Assembly: GCA_964472265.1 (NCBI GenBank)
Contig: CAYYJO010000048.1
Location: forward strand, 1 to 15,303
From: JAGNLA01 sp964472265
GTDB taxonomy: Bacteria; Caldisericota; Caldisericia; JAAYUI01
Direction of reading: 5' to 3'
DNA length: 15,303 nt
The notes beneath the pieces were generated by a model. The model was given only the letters and a program-made list of their open reading frames with translations. It had not been told where the DNA came from and made no database searches. Below are positions 1 through 7,485 of this stretch, in pieces; positions within the stretch are counted from its first letter, which is position 1, and every line of letters begins with the position of its first letter. A program made the translations under genes and the position numbers.

Positions 1-1542
1 GGTCAATGCTGACGTTTTCTGGGCTAAAAGCTGGTCGCGGTTTTTTGCATCAAGCGACTGGCCACAAAGCGGACAATTGCCGGTCTCGCCTTCTTCAAGC
101 ATCTTCAGTTCGCCGTCAAGATGGGCAATCTCAGCTTTCATCTTTTCAAGTTCGAGATCAATTGCCTTTGATTTTTCAGTGTCTGATTCGATTTTTGCCA
201 AAAGTCCGCCGGCTTCATCTGCCAGAGTCGGTATGGCATCAAATGACGATTTGACCTTTGAAATATCAGAGAAACCAAGGATTGTTATCTTACTGGCAAG
301 CTTTTTTGAAAGTTGATCGAAAACAGATTTGGCCATTTCGAAATCTTTGGTAAACGACTCTTTCTTCTGCTCAAGCTCCCTCAGTTCAGACTCAACCTTT
401 TCGAGTTCTTGCTTTTGAGCTTCAGTTTGTTTCAGCTTTTCTTCAAGTTCACCAATCTGGGATTTTGCTTTTTGAGACTCTGCAAGTTCGTCGGTTTGCG
501 ATTTCAGCCTGTTTTCAAGCCTGTCCTGTTCGAGCTTTATCTGCCCTTGCAGGTTATCAGACTGATTTTCCAGCTTGCCGTGCTCGATTGCCTTTTCGTT
601 GAGGATGTCCAGTTCTGCTTTTGCTGCTCTGAAGTTTGCAAATCCAGCTTCGATGGCAGATTCATCCGACATTACACTCTCGCATTTTTCAATATCTGCT
701 TGCCACTTTTTCTTGTCCTCAAGCAGTTTTTCCTTTTGGGTTCTGAGTTTTGCCAGATTTGATGCATCATCCTTGAGAGTTTTCAGTTTACTTTCAATTT
801 CCGACAGTTCCTTTGAATAATTGAGCACCTCGGCCTTGGCTTTATCCAGAGTCAGGTTGGATTGATCCAGCTCGGTTTTGGCCAGTTCAAGTTTTCGCTC
901 CAACTCGGGCGCCTGAATCGACTTTTCCGAAAGCTCCTTTTGCTTGTCTTCAAGAGCTTCCTTTGTCTTTTTTGACTCCTTCAGGAGCTCCGATGCAGTT
1001 TCATGGCAGCTGTCATAAACGTCAAGTTCAAGGATTTCCTTGAGAATCTTCACCCTCTCGTTTTTGTCGGCATCCATGAACCTTGAGCTGTCGCCCTGGG
1101 TTATGAAGCTTGATGCAATGAAAACTTCATAGGAAATGCCAAGCTCTTTTTCGATCTCAACATCTGAGCTGCCCTTGCCGTGAAGGTCGAGTTCGCCGTT
1201 TTCGGTCAGGAGTTTGAACTGGATGCCCTGACCGGTCTTGCCACGATCCACTCTCCTGTTTACAAGGTACCGCTTGCCTTCCATCTCGAACTCGAAGGTG
1301 ACCTCGCAGTAATCCGTGCCGTTTGTGATGAGTTCGTCTCTTGCCTGGTTTTTGCTGTAACCTTTTGAAATCCTTGGTTTTCGTGCCTCTCCAAACAAAA
1401 CCCACGTCATTGCGTCAAGAATTGCCGATTTGCCTGAACCGTTCGGGCCAACAATCGATGCCGTGTGAAACCCTGAAAAATCCAGCTCGTGATGGCCAAG
1501 ATACGACATAAAGTTGGTCATTTCGAGTCTCTTTGGTATCAC
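1..1542 (-). CDS. sbcC: SbcC/Rad50-type DNA repair ATPase, N-terminal half (runs off window)
   Basis: This is the ATPase subunit of the SbcCD (Mre11-Rad50-type) complex, which processes DNA ends and hairpins. I translated this frame by hand: it is open for 514 codons to the window edge. The start is GTG at 1542, whose GTGA overlaps the sbcD stop; the product begins IPKRLEMTNFMSYLGHHELDF, the usual SbcC/Rad50 N-terminus. Walker A (GPNGSGKS) lies at residues 32-39, and a Q-loop (ITQGDSSRF) has its Gln at 149. From about residue 170 to 480 the chain is a Glu/Lys/Leu-rich coiled coil. A CPLC zinc hook follows at residues 490-493, where Rad50 dimers join through zinc. The second coil, signature motif and Walker B must lie beyond the window. 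It is the last visible gene of the operon and is translationally coupled to sbcD. Identity is firm. Confidence 0.95.
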   Translation of the reverse strand, partial: MIPKRLEMTNFMSYLGHHELDFSGFHTASIVGPNGSGKSAILDAMTWVLFGEARKPRISKGYSKNQARDELITNGTDYCEVTFEFEMEGKRYLVNRRVDRGKTGQGIQFKLLTENGELDLHGKGSSDVEIEKELGISYEVFIASSFITQGDSSRFMDADKNERVKILKEILELDVYDSCHETASELLKESKKTKEALEDKQKELSEKSIQAPELERKLELAKTELDQSNLTLDKAKAEVLNYSKELSEIESKLKTLKDDASNLAKLRTQKEKLLEDKKKWQADIEKCESVMSDESAIEAGFANFRAAKAELDILNEKAIEHGKLENQSDNLQGQIKLEQDRLENRLKSQTDELAESQKAKSQIGELEEKLKQTEAQKQELEKVESELRELEQKKESFTKDFEMAKSVFDQLSKKLASKITILGFSDISKVKSSFDAIPTLADEAGGLLAKIESDTEKSKAIDLELEKMKAEIAHLDGELKMLEEGETGNCPLCGQSLDAKNRDQLLAQKTSALT

Positions 1543-3041
1543 TGCACAGCTCCCGATTTTTGAAGGATTTCCTGAGCAGTTCTAAGGATTTCTTCCCTGT
1601 TAGCCTTGTAAAAATCATCATCTTGACTTGAAACATAGCGCTTTACAGCATCAACCGGTGATTCAGCAACCGAGATTGTGTGGGTCTTCGTTTCTTTGGC
1701 TACTGGCTGGCTGTACATCCTGACCTGGTCAAACATGCCAAGGCTTTCAAGCCATTTTTTGATCGACGGCCAAACCGTGCGTGCGCTGTCAGGTATTCGT
1801 AACCTGAATATGGGGAGTGGCGATCCCAGCAGCCTTTCTATGCTCTCTGGCGATTCTCCGTTTAGCGAAGCCTGGAAAGCTCTGCCCCAGAATGATGATC
1901 TTATGAATTTCTCCTCGAGCTGGAGCTGCCAGTTTTCTGGTGATTCAAGCGTTAATTGACGCAAGGATCGTGAAGCGTCGATATCTTCAAACCTTATGAC
2001 CGCATCGGTCTCAGAAACCTCGAGATCAACGAATTTCCTTGGGATTGTGCCATCAGTGAAATCGCGCCTTGCCGGTGATCCTGAATAGACATCAGGTATG
2101 AATTTTACGGGCTTTATGAGTCCAAACAGGTTGTCTTCAGGGGGCTCTATGGTTGAGAAATCCGAGTATTTATAAATCTTTTCAAGGTTGATGCCTGAGA
2201 TTTTCTGCAAGTTTCCATCGAGATCCTCAATTTCAACTGATTCGGTCAGGTTTGGCGTTGGCATCTGCGGGTTGTGGTAATGACCGAGAGCGATGTAGGT
2301 AAACACTGCCTTTGATTTTGAAAGTGCGTTCATAATGTCGAAAGCCGAAAAGACCACATCCTCTGCCAGATACCCAAGCCTTCCAGGCTGCATCTGCGCT
2401 TCCTTGATGCCAAAGTGTCCGACAAAGATTGACGGGAGTTCAGGCAAAGCTTTTCTGGCCAGCTCCTCGGTTCGGTCAAGATACTTCACTGCTGCAAGGT
2501 TTTTTGCCTCTTCACGGCTCTTCTGGTTTTTCAGTTCGTCTGAAGTCAGAATTTCTGATCGTCTGGGGTATGGCATCGCTAAAATCTGAAGAAGTCCTGA
2601 TCTGGTCGGAATCTGGCACAGGTTCCCAAGCGTTGGCATGTCACCTGGGGATTTTGGTTGTGAACCAATCACATGGCAGGCTATATCGGGATTGTCGGCC
2701 TTTGAAGGCTTTAAAGCCCTGATGATTTCAAGCACCGATGGAACTCTGGCCGAAGACGATGTTTCATGGTTCCCCGGAGTGATGATTACTGCTACTCCGC
2801 CATCAAGCAGGCTTCTAACTCGCTTTGAAAACTCGGTTACAACGTAGTTTGAGGGACGCTCATTTTCAAAAATGTCGCCTGCAATAAGGAATGCATCGTA
2901 CTTTTGAGTGACTGCGACTGAAACGAGACTGTCAAGCATGGCAAAATAGTCGGAAATTCTCGAATTGATGCCATTCTCCCTGGTGTAGCCGAACGTTTCG
3001 ACACCAAGGTGAATGTCAGCTGTATGAAGAATCCTGATCAT
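1539..3041 (-). CDS. sbcD: SbcD/Mre11-type exonuclease subunit
   Basis: This is the metal-dependent nuclease partner of SbcC. The 500-aa product shows all calcineurin-like phosphoesterase motifs of the Mre11 family: TADIHLG (D9, H11), AGDIFE (D56), TPGNHE (N91, H92), VGHFG (H209) and GHYH (H254, H256), the ligands of the two-metal site. The region after about residue 260 should contain the capping domain and the Rad50-binding segment; it is not readable by motif. At 500 aa it is longer than the roughly 400 aa of E. coli SbcD, and the extra length is C-terminal. The start at 3041 gives the canonical MIRILHTADIHLG N-terminus, so the 26-bp overlap with the end of rsmI looks real. I see only a weak GGG-type Shine-Dalgarno inside rsmI, so translation probably depends on coupling. 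Confidence 0.95.
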   Translation of the reverse strand: MIRILHTADIHLGVETFGYTRENGINSRISDYFAMLDSLVSVAVTQKYDAFLIAGDIFENERPSNYVVTEFSKRVRSLLDGGVAVIITPGNHETSSSARVPSVLEIIRALKPSKADNPDIACHVIGSQPKSPGDMPTLGNLCQIPTRSGLLQILAMPYPRRSEILTSDELKNQKSREEAKNLAAVKYLDRTEELARKALPELPSIFVGHFGIKEAQMQPGRLGYLAEDVVFSAFDIMNALSKSKAVFTYIALGHYHNPQMPTPNLTESVEIEDLDGNLQKISGINLEKIYKYSDFSTIEPPEDNLFGLIKPVKFIPDVYSGSPARRDFTDGTIPRKFVDLEVSETDAVIRFEDIDASRSLRQLTLESPENWQLQLEEKFIRSSFWGRAFQASLNGESPESIERLLGSPLPIFRLRIPDSARTVWPSIKKWLESLGMFDQVRMYSQPVAKETKTHTISVAESPVDAVKRYVSSQDDDFYKANREEILRTAQEILQKSGAVQ

Positions 3042-3717
3042 CTTGAATGCCCGGGAATCCTATGACTAATGTGAACTCGCCCTTTATGTCACTGCCAAGT
3101 TTTTCAATGACTTCAAACGGCTTGCCCCTGATGTAGCTCTCATAAACCTTTGTCATCTCACGGCCGACCACAACTTCGCAGTCAGGAATGAATCTGCCAA
3201 TGTTTTCAAGCAACTCCACCACACGGTTGGGTGACTCAAAGATGACGGTTGTTCGTTTTTCCTGTGCAATTGCCTGGAGTGACTTGGCAAGAGCACCCTG
3301 TTTCCTAGGCAGGAAGTTGCGAAAATTGAATGTCTGTGCAAAAAATCCTGAAGCGCTCATCGCCGTCATGACCGCAGAAGGTCCAGGAATTGGCGTTACC
3401 GGAATTGCAAGCTGGTGGCACTTTTCAATGAGCAACTGCCCGGGATCGGCAACGGTTGGAACACCGGCATCCGAGACCAGACCGACATTGCTTCCACGAA
3501 GCAGAAGCGTCACGGCCTTGTCCAGAACGATTGCCTCATTGTGCTGGAAGTAGCTCTGGAGCTGAATTTTAAGGTTGAAATGATTTAGCAGTTTTATTGA
3601 TCTTCTGGTGTCCTCGGCAAGGACAAGAGAGCATTTTGAAAGTGTGTCGACGAGCCTGGGTGAGGCGTCGTCAAGGTTTCCGATTGGCGTTGAGCAGACA
3701 AACAGAGTGCCCGTCAT
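3016..3717 (-). CDS. rsmI: 16S rRNA (cytidine-1402-2'-O)-methyltransferase RsmI
   Basis: RsmI is an SAM-dependent enzyme of the tetrapyrrole-methylase fold. It 2'-O-methylates C1402 in the decoding centre of 16S rRNA. The 233-aa product has the family hallmarks: STPIGNL (9-15), AEDTR (34-38), HNE (59-61), the glycine-rich VSDAGVPTVADPG (81-93), PIPGPSA (109-115) and FLPRK (135-139). It is about 50 residues shorter than E. coli RsmI. It ends soon after the methylase core, so the small C-terminal helical domain found in many RsmI proteins appears to be missing. Its ATG overlaps the stop of the upstream roadblock-like gene by 4 bp (ATGA), and its 3' end overlaps sbcD by 26 bp. The link to sbcDC is probably operon packing rather than shared function. 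Confidence 0.93.
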   Translation of the reverse strand: MTGTLFVCSTPIGNLDDASPRLVDTLSKCSLVLAEDTRRSIKLLNHFNLKIQLQSYFQHNEAIVLDKAVTLLLRGSNVGLVSDAGVPTVADPGQLLIEKCHQLAIPVTPIPGPSAVMTAMSASGFFAQTFNFRNFLPRKQGALAKSLQAIAQEKRTTVIFESPNRVVELLENIGRFIPDCEVVVGREMTKVYESYIRGKPFEVIEKLGSDIKGEFTLVIGFPGIQDDQDSSYS

Positions 3718-4046
3718 AAAGCGTACGAGTCCACCAGGTCACGGAGCTTGAGTCTTGCGATGCCCATTGAAGGTGCGCCGTCGAGGATTAGGAAAAAGTA
3801 CCTTCCGGAGCCTTTCATGACCAACACAGAGCCCGATTCACCGTCAAAGCTGACCTCGCCAATGGTTCCGGTGAAAGGAAGGCAGGTTGATTCACAGATT
3901 GTGAAGGCCGATGCAAGATAACCTGACAGTATTTTCTGGTCAATTTTTGACCCCTTTGCTGATCTGAACTCGATTCCACCGTTTTCATCAAGAATGAGGA
4001 ATTCGGCGAAGCCCTTAAGGTTCTCAACGTCTTCTCTGGCGCTCAC
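3714..4046 (-). CDS. Small roadblock/LC7-like protein (tentative)
   Basis: A 110-aa protein of alternating helix and strand. It has a short N-terminal helix, then FLILDENGGIEFRSAKG (about 16-32), a helix with ILSGYLASAF (about 39-48), and strands around GSVLVMKGSGRYFFLILDG. The order helix, 'ILDENG' hairpin, helix, strand pair resembles Roadblock/LC7 (MglB-like) domains, which bind small GTPases or form scaffold dimers. There is no invariant motif to make this secure. The start is GTG at 4046, with its GTGA overlapping the stop of the TPR gene; AAGGGG at 4053-4058, six bases upstream, supports this start. It is coupled to both neighbours, so it may act with the TPR protein. No MglA-type GTPase is visible in the window. 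Confidence 0.6.
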   Translation of the reverse strand: MSAREDVENLKGFAEFLILDENGGIEFRSAKGSKIDQKILSGYLASAFTICESTCLPFTGTIGEVSFDGESGSVLVMKGSGRYFFLILDGAPSMGIARLKLRDLVDSYAL

Positions 4047-5584
4047 CTTTCACCCCTTATCAGCTTTGAAAACATCATGAACGCTTCCTCCGCCTCGCCA
4101 GCCCTGAGAAGCTGCCATGCCCTTTCAGGCGTGATTTGTGGCGCTTCATCCGACGTTGGCAGGACAATCCTTTTTGGAGCCTCTTCAAACTGAGGTAATT
4201 CCTCTATGTCTTTCGAAGTATCACTGACGAGGTTGGCTTCTGGCTCGATTTTTGCCGGTTCTTCCTGAAGCTGCAACGGAGCGTCGAGATCGGATGAATC
4301 TTCTTTCAGACTGTCGAAAAGTGTTGGCCCTTCATACTTTTCTTCTTCGGTTTCAACCAGCTCCCTCTGCCTTTGGAGCTCAGCCTCTGCTTCAGCCTGA
4401 ATGTCTTTTTGATGCTGGACTTCTTTTTGATGCTCTACTTCAACCCTCGTCTGATCAAGGATTTTTCTTGCTTCCTCGAGTATCTTCCTGGTTCTGAAAA
4501 GCTGTATCTCTTCAGTGGCCTTGTCTGGTTCAGGTTCGTCGGTGATTCTTGATGGTGGTTCCTTGGTTTCTTTCACTGGTTCAGGTGTCGGTTCAACATC
4601 GTGGAGCTTGAAAATCTGTGGCGTTTCCAGCTCTGGTTCTGGTTCAGGCTCTGAAGATTGTGGTTGAACCTCAGGTATTTCGGCTCTCTCTGGCTCCAGC
4701 TCCTTTTCAGGCTCCGGTTGGGGTTCAGTAAAAACTGGCTTCTGCTCGAAACAAAGCTTTTCAAGCACTACAAAACACCAGCTTCTCAGGTCGACAAGCT
4801 TTTGCCTGTCTTCAGGGGGAGTGTAGGCTGAAACTGTGTTTTTGAGCAATTCTTCAGGATCGGGGTAAAGCGGTTCAATATCGACGAGTGTCTGGAGGAG
4901 GTCAGCCGACCTTGATTTGTTGGAGTCAGCCAATTCGAGTTTTGAAAGCCTGTAGAGCATGTCGGGATAATCAGGATGGGAATCAGAGAGCTGTTCAAGA
5001 ATGCGTTTTGCAGTCTTTCTCTCGCCACGCACAACCAGAATATCTGACAGAACAATCTGAAGTCTTGGGTTTTCTTTTGTGTCCACTATCTCGCCAAGCA
5101 GGTCGTGGGCTGTTTTTGTTTTCCCTTCCCTGATGGCGTTGGATAGCTTTTGGAACATCGAGCCGTGCAACTGTGAGTCCTTTGACACGCCAAGCAACCT
5201 CTGGAGCAGGTAGTGACCAACTTCTTCAAGCTCTGGGTCTTCGGTCAGCTCAAGCAGGCCGTTTAGCGATTCTTGTTGTTTTCCGGTCAGACACATCATT
5301 ATTGTCTTGCCAAAGTTGCCAAACTTTGAGCCCGGGTCGATTCTCAGGATGTTGTCCAGTTCGAGGATGGCCGTTTCAAAGTCTCCGTCAATTATTCTGA
5401 TGGTTGCCATCAGCTCATTTGCCGGAAGAAACTGCGGATGGATGAGGAGTGCCTCAAGAGCGAGCTTTATTGCGGCAGGCATGTCGCCATTGCTGGCTGC
5501 AAGCCCTGCAACATTGGCCTTGAATGCAAGCCTGTATGGAACCTGTCCCGCCCATTCTATGAGTCTTGATAGCTCTTCCGTCAT
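4043..5584 (-). CDS. TPR protein with disordered Pro/Glu linker and coiled coil
   Basis: A 513-aa protein of unknown specific role. Residues 15-85 contain two TPR-like helical pairs (for example ANVAGLAASNGDMPAAIKLA, then DGDFETAILELDNILRIDP), and more TPR-like repeats run to about 245. Residues 284-360 are low-complexity Pro/Glu. Residues 362-416 form a predicted coiled coil rich in Gln, Glu and Lys, with a short internal duplication (HQKEVQ/HQKDIQ). After an acidic stretch, a last helical pair (ITPERAWQLLRAGEAEEAFM) ends the protein at 484-511. There is no signal peptide or membrane segment, so it is probably a cytoplasmic scaffold. It is the first gene of the operon. The ATG at 5584 lies only 8 bases after the predicted -10 box and has no Shine-Dalgarno, so the mRNA may be leaderless. 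The coding call is firm; the function is open. Confidence 0.85.
   Translation of the reverse strand: MTEELSRLIEWAGQVPYRLAFKANVAGLAASNGDMPAAIKLALEALLIHPQFLPANELMATIRIIDGDFETAILELDNILRIDPGSKFGNFGKTIMMCLTGKQQESLNGLLELTEDPELEEVGHYLLQRLLGVSKDSQLHGSMFQKLSNAIREGKTKTAHDLLGEIVDTKENPRLQIVLSDILVVRGERKTAKRILEQLSDSHPDYPDMLYRLSKLELADSNKSRSADLLQTLVDIEPLYPDPEELLKNTVSAYTPPEDRQKLVDLRSWCFVVLEKLCFEQKPVFTEPQPEPEKELEPERAEIPEVQPQSSEPEPEPELETPQIFKLHDVEPTPEPVKETKEPPSRITDEPEPDKATEEIQLFRTRKILEEARKILDQTRVEVEHQKEVQHQKDIQAEAEAELQRQRELVETEEEKYEGPTLFDSLKEDSSDLDAPLQLQEEPAKIEPEANLVSDTSKDIEELPQFEEAPKRIVLPTSDEAPQITPERAWQLLRAGEAEEAFMMFSKLIRGER
4053..4058 (-). promoter_or_regulatory. Shine-Dalgarno of the roadblock-like gene
   Basis: AAGGGG on the minus strand, six bases before the GTG at 4046 and inside the last codons of the TPR gene. 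It decides the non-ATG start and shows that this gene is re-initiated inside the operon. Confidence 0.6.
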
Positions 5585-5592
5585 TGTGGAAA

Positions 5593-5621
5593 ATGATAGT
5601 CTAACCGTCTCTTTTTGTCAA
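5593..5621 (-). promoter_or_regulatory. Sigma-70-type promoter of the TPR-rsmI-sbcDC operon
   Basis: On the minus strand, TTGACA (5616-5621) and TATCAT (5593-5598) are separated by exactly 17 bases. This is the best promoter match I found. The -10 box is followed by 8 bases and then the ATG at 5584, so transcription should begin at or within about two bases of the start codon. Confidence 0.7.
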
Positions 5622-5653
5622 TTGCAGACCATTCCGGCATTTTGCCATAAAAC

Positions 5654-5680
5654 AAAAAACGGCGGGTTTCCCCGCCGTTT
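5654..5680 (-). terminator. Rho-independent terminator of the CAP-protein gene
   Basis: A perfect 10-bp stem (5657-5666 paired with 5671-5680) with a 4-base GAAA loop as read on the minus strand, followed by a run of T. It lies 15 bases after the stop of the CAP gene and separates it from the promoter of the next operon. Confidence 0.9.
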
Positions 5681-5695
5681 GTGATTTCAAAAATA

Positions 5696-6868
5696 TCAGT
5701 ATGTAATTGTTATCTGCTTGATCTTTGCGTCGTAGGCAACGTCGGCGCCCATCGCCTCAACCAGGAAACGGAGCGGAACATAGAGCCTTGATGAAATAAT
5801 CACTGGTGGCGGTTTAACTTCAACAGTCACTCCTGCAACCTTTGCGTTAGGATTGCCGACCTGCATAATGATGTCAATGCCTTTGTAATTGACGGTGACG
5901 GTTTTTGTCTGGGCATTGTAGTCCACTTTTGCTCCGAAAATGTCAGAGATCATGCGGACGCTTACAACGGTTGATCCCTTGTAGATTGTCGGGGCTGTAC
6001 TGGTTGTATATCTGACGTTGTTGACATAGTATTCTGACTTGCCAACCCACATTATCACAGTCGTTTTTACCTGTTTTGCCTCTGTAACTGTGATTTCAAC
6101 AGGGTAAACCAGTTTCCCGCCATCATAGGCGATTTCGATTTCGCCGTTGTATGAGCCGACATTTGCTGTTTCTGCTCCAACGGTTATTGTAAACACAGCT
6201 TCCTTGCCTGGATCGACCATTGCACCAGCTGGGCCTATGCCAAACCTGATTCCTGATGGTTTGAGTGTGACCTGTGCCGAAATCGACATTTCTGAATCGT
6301 TCGGGTTTTTGATGGTGAGTTTCATCGTTGCCGACGTTCCCTGCTTAAGACTGATCTTTACGGGATTCTGCTTTGTGATTGCCGTTTCGGCAGGCTTGAT
6401 TGCCATGAAGGTGAAGTAGTGACCCATCATCTCGCAACCGGTCCAGCCAACAGCACCCTCAGTGACGCAGCTGTCAAGCATGTTCTTTCTGTGCCCGTCG
6501 GATTTCTTCCAGGAATCGAAAGCTGCCTTTGCCTTGTCGGTCTGTCCCTTGTTATAGGCGATGTTTTCCACGTAGCATGCCCATTTTACGCCAGCGTCAC
6601 CCAGCCTGTCTTCCGGCCCTTTGCCCTGGTAATAGTGATTGAGGTTTTCAGAGTCGTGCATGTTGCGGGAGTGCTCTTCGGTAATGTCGGCAAGCTGGTC
6701 GTTCCACACCAGTTTGGGCAGTCCGTTTTCAACCCTGAAGGCGTTTATGTAGTCGAATATCTCAAGTATTGCCGCCTGTGGGGCAGCTGGCTGCACATCA
6801 AGCGCCTTTGCTACCGGAACAACCGGCAGAACAAGCAGCGCCATCATCAGCAGAGTCAGTTTCTTCAT
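5696..6868 (-). CDS. Secreted CAP/SCP-domain protein with copper-amine-oxidase-N-type domain
   Basis: An exported protein of about 390 aa. A Lys-Lys start and hydrophobic stretch (LTLLMMALLVLPVVPVAKA) form a signal peptide. A bacterial CAP/SCP (YkwD-like) domain follows at about 30-158, with the family residues H78 (NLNH), E101 (VENIA) and H126 (DGHRKNML), plus cysteines at 98, 134 and 145. Residues 168-265 look like an Ig-like beta sandwich. From 268 to the end there are two repeats of the copper amine oxidase N-terminal (stalk) type, SVRMISDIFGAKVDYN and VPLRFLVEAMGADVAYD; these occur in many surface proteins and do not imply amine oxidase activity. The molecular function of bacterial CAP domains is poorly known. 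I chose the ATG at 6868 because AGGAGG lies 8 bases upstream; the ATG at 6874 is only 2 bases from it. It is a single-gene unit with its own promoter and terminator. Confidence 0.9.
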   Translation of the reverse strand: MKKLTLLMMALLVLPVVPVAKALDVQPAAPQAAILEIFDYINAFRVENGLPKLVWNDQLADITEEHSRNMHDSENLNHYYQGKGPEDRLGDAGVKWACYVENIAYNKGQTDKAKAAFDSWKKSDGHRKNMLDSCVTEGAVGWTGCEMMGHYFTFMAIKPAETAITKQNPVKISLKQGTSATMKLTIKNPNDSEMSISAQVTLKPSGIRFGIGPAGAMVDPGKEAVFTITVGAETANVGSYNGEIEIAYDGGKLVYPVEITVTEAKQVKTTVIMWVGKSEYYVNNVRYTTSTAPTIYKGSTVVSVRMISDIFGAKVDYNAQTKTVTVNYKGIDIIMQVGNPNAKVAGVTVEVKPPPVIISSRLYVPLRFLVEAMGADVAYDAKIKQITITY

Positions 6869-6876
6869 TTCCATAT

Positions 6877-6882
6877 CCTCCT
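6877..6882 (-). promoter_or_regulatory. Strong Shine-Dalgarno of the CAP-protein gene
   Basis: AGGAGG on the minus strand, 8 bases before the ATG at 6868. This is the strongest ribosome binding site I found in the window. It favours the second of two nearby in-frame ATGs. Confidence 0.85.
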
Positions 6883-6892
6883 GACAATTATT

Positions 6893-6921
6893 ACTGTATT
6901 TGGATCGGCTGGTTCAGTCAA
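6893..6921 (-). promoter_or_regulatory. Promoter of the CAP-protein gene
   Basis: TTGACT (6916-6921) and TACAGT (6893-6898) on the minus strand, 17 bases apart. This predicts a start near 6886 and a leader of about 18 bases that just contains the AGGAGG site. Confidence 0.55.
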
Positions 6922-6936
6922 TTCAAGTCAAGTAAC

Positions 6937-6957
6937 TATTGCATTAAATTTGCAATA
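6937..6957. promoter_or_regulatory. Candidate operator: 7-bp inverted repeat upstream of the CAP promoter
   Basis: TATTGCA-TTAAATT-TGCAATA is a perfect 7-bp dyad with a 7-base spacer. Its centre is about 61 bases before the predicted transcription start, a spacing common for activator sites of the CRP/FNR class. The match is to geometry only; the binding protein is unknown, and AT-rich DNA produces dyads by chance. Confidence 0.35.
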
Positions 6958-7032
6958 AAGTTTATTAGGGATGTGCAATCTGACTTTCATGGTTCAAAAA
7001 TATATCTGAATGCGTAAATCTTGAGGTTCTGG

Positions 7033-7158
7033 TTACCAGATTTCAAGGTGTTTTTCGTAGACCTTGTCGAGGTCTTCCTTGCTGTTTGGCAGACCGCTGT
7101 GCTCCATGAATGCGATGTTTGTTACCGGATCGTAGGTGCCGTCTACCTCAAAGCCCAT
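7033..7158 (-). CDS. Possible 41-aa small protein or 3' remnant of a lost gene
   Basis: ATG at 7158 to TAA at 7033 gives 41 residues, starting MGFEVDGTYDPVTNIAFMEH and ending KHLEIW. Its base composition and codon choice (GGC, ACC, GAC, CTC) match the neighbouring genes and contrast with the AT-rich flanks, so it looks like real or once-real coding sequence. There is no clear Shine-Dalgarno. Just upstream, in another frame, lies a fragment reading DPAFKMRMKGMNK then TAG. Together the two could be a frameshifted remnant of one gene. I do not recognise the family. Confidence 0.4.
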   Translation of the reverse strand: MGFEVDGTYDPVTNIAFMEHSGLPNSKEDLDKVYEKHLEIW

Positions 7159-7485
7159 CAAACCACTACTTGTTCATGCCCTTCATTCTCATTTTAAATG
7201 CAGGGTCAATATGGCTTTCTTTATTCTTGATTTATGCCAGCCATAAAATATACAGCCAGTGCTGGTCTTTGGTTCAAAGCCCGATATATTGGTTTTTAAC
7301 AATTTATATAAATAATGATTCCTGCTTGGATTCCGGGATTTAGTGACAAAATGCGGTTTTATCTAGGCCACAAAAATATTTTTCATGACAATGTGTCTCC
7401 TTGCATGAAATCATTTGGCTTTGCCAGTGATTTCCAGATAAACTTGTTCAAGCGAGTCAGTTCTTTGCCGGCGGAGCCATTATAA

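Noticed and set aside
313..762. 149-codon plus-strand frame opposite sbcC
   Set aside because: It is antisense to the sbcC coiled coil. Its Phe/Leu-rich product is what the reverse of Glu/Lys/Leu-rich coding DNA gives.
4381..4450. Short tandem repeat coding for HQKEVQ/HQKDIQ in the TPR gene
   Set aside because: Only two imperfect units, which fit normal coiled-coil heptad drift. Too little to call a repeat feature.
6419..6958. 179-codon plus-strand frame opposite the CAP gene
   Set aside because: It lies antisense to a clear domain-bearing gene and through its promoter. No family features are visible.
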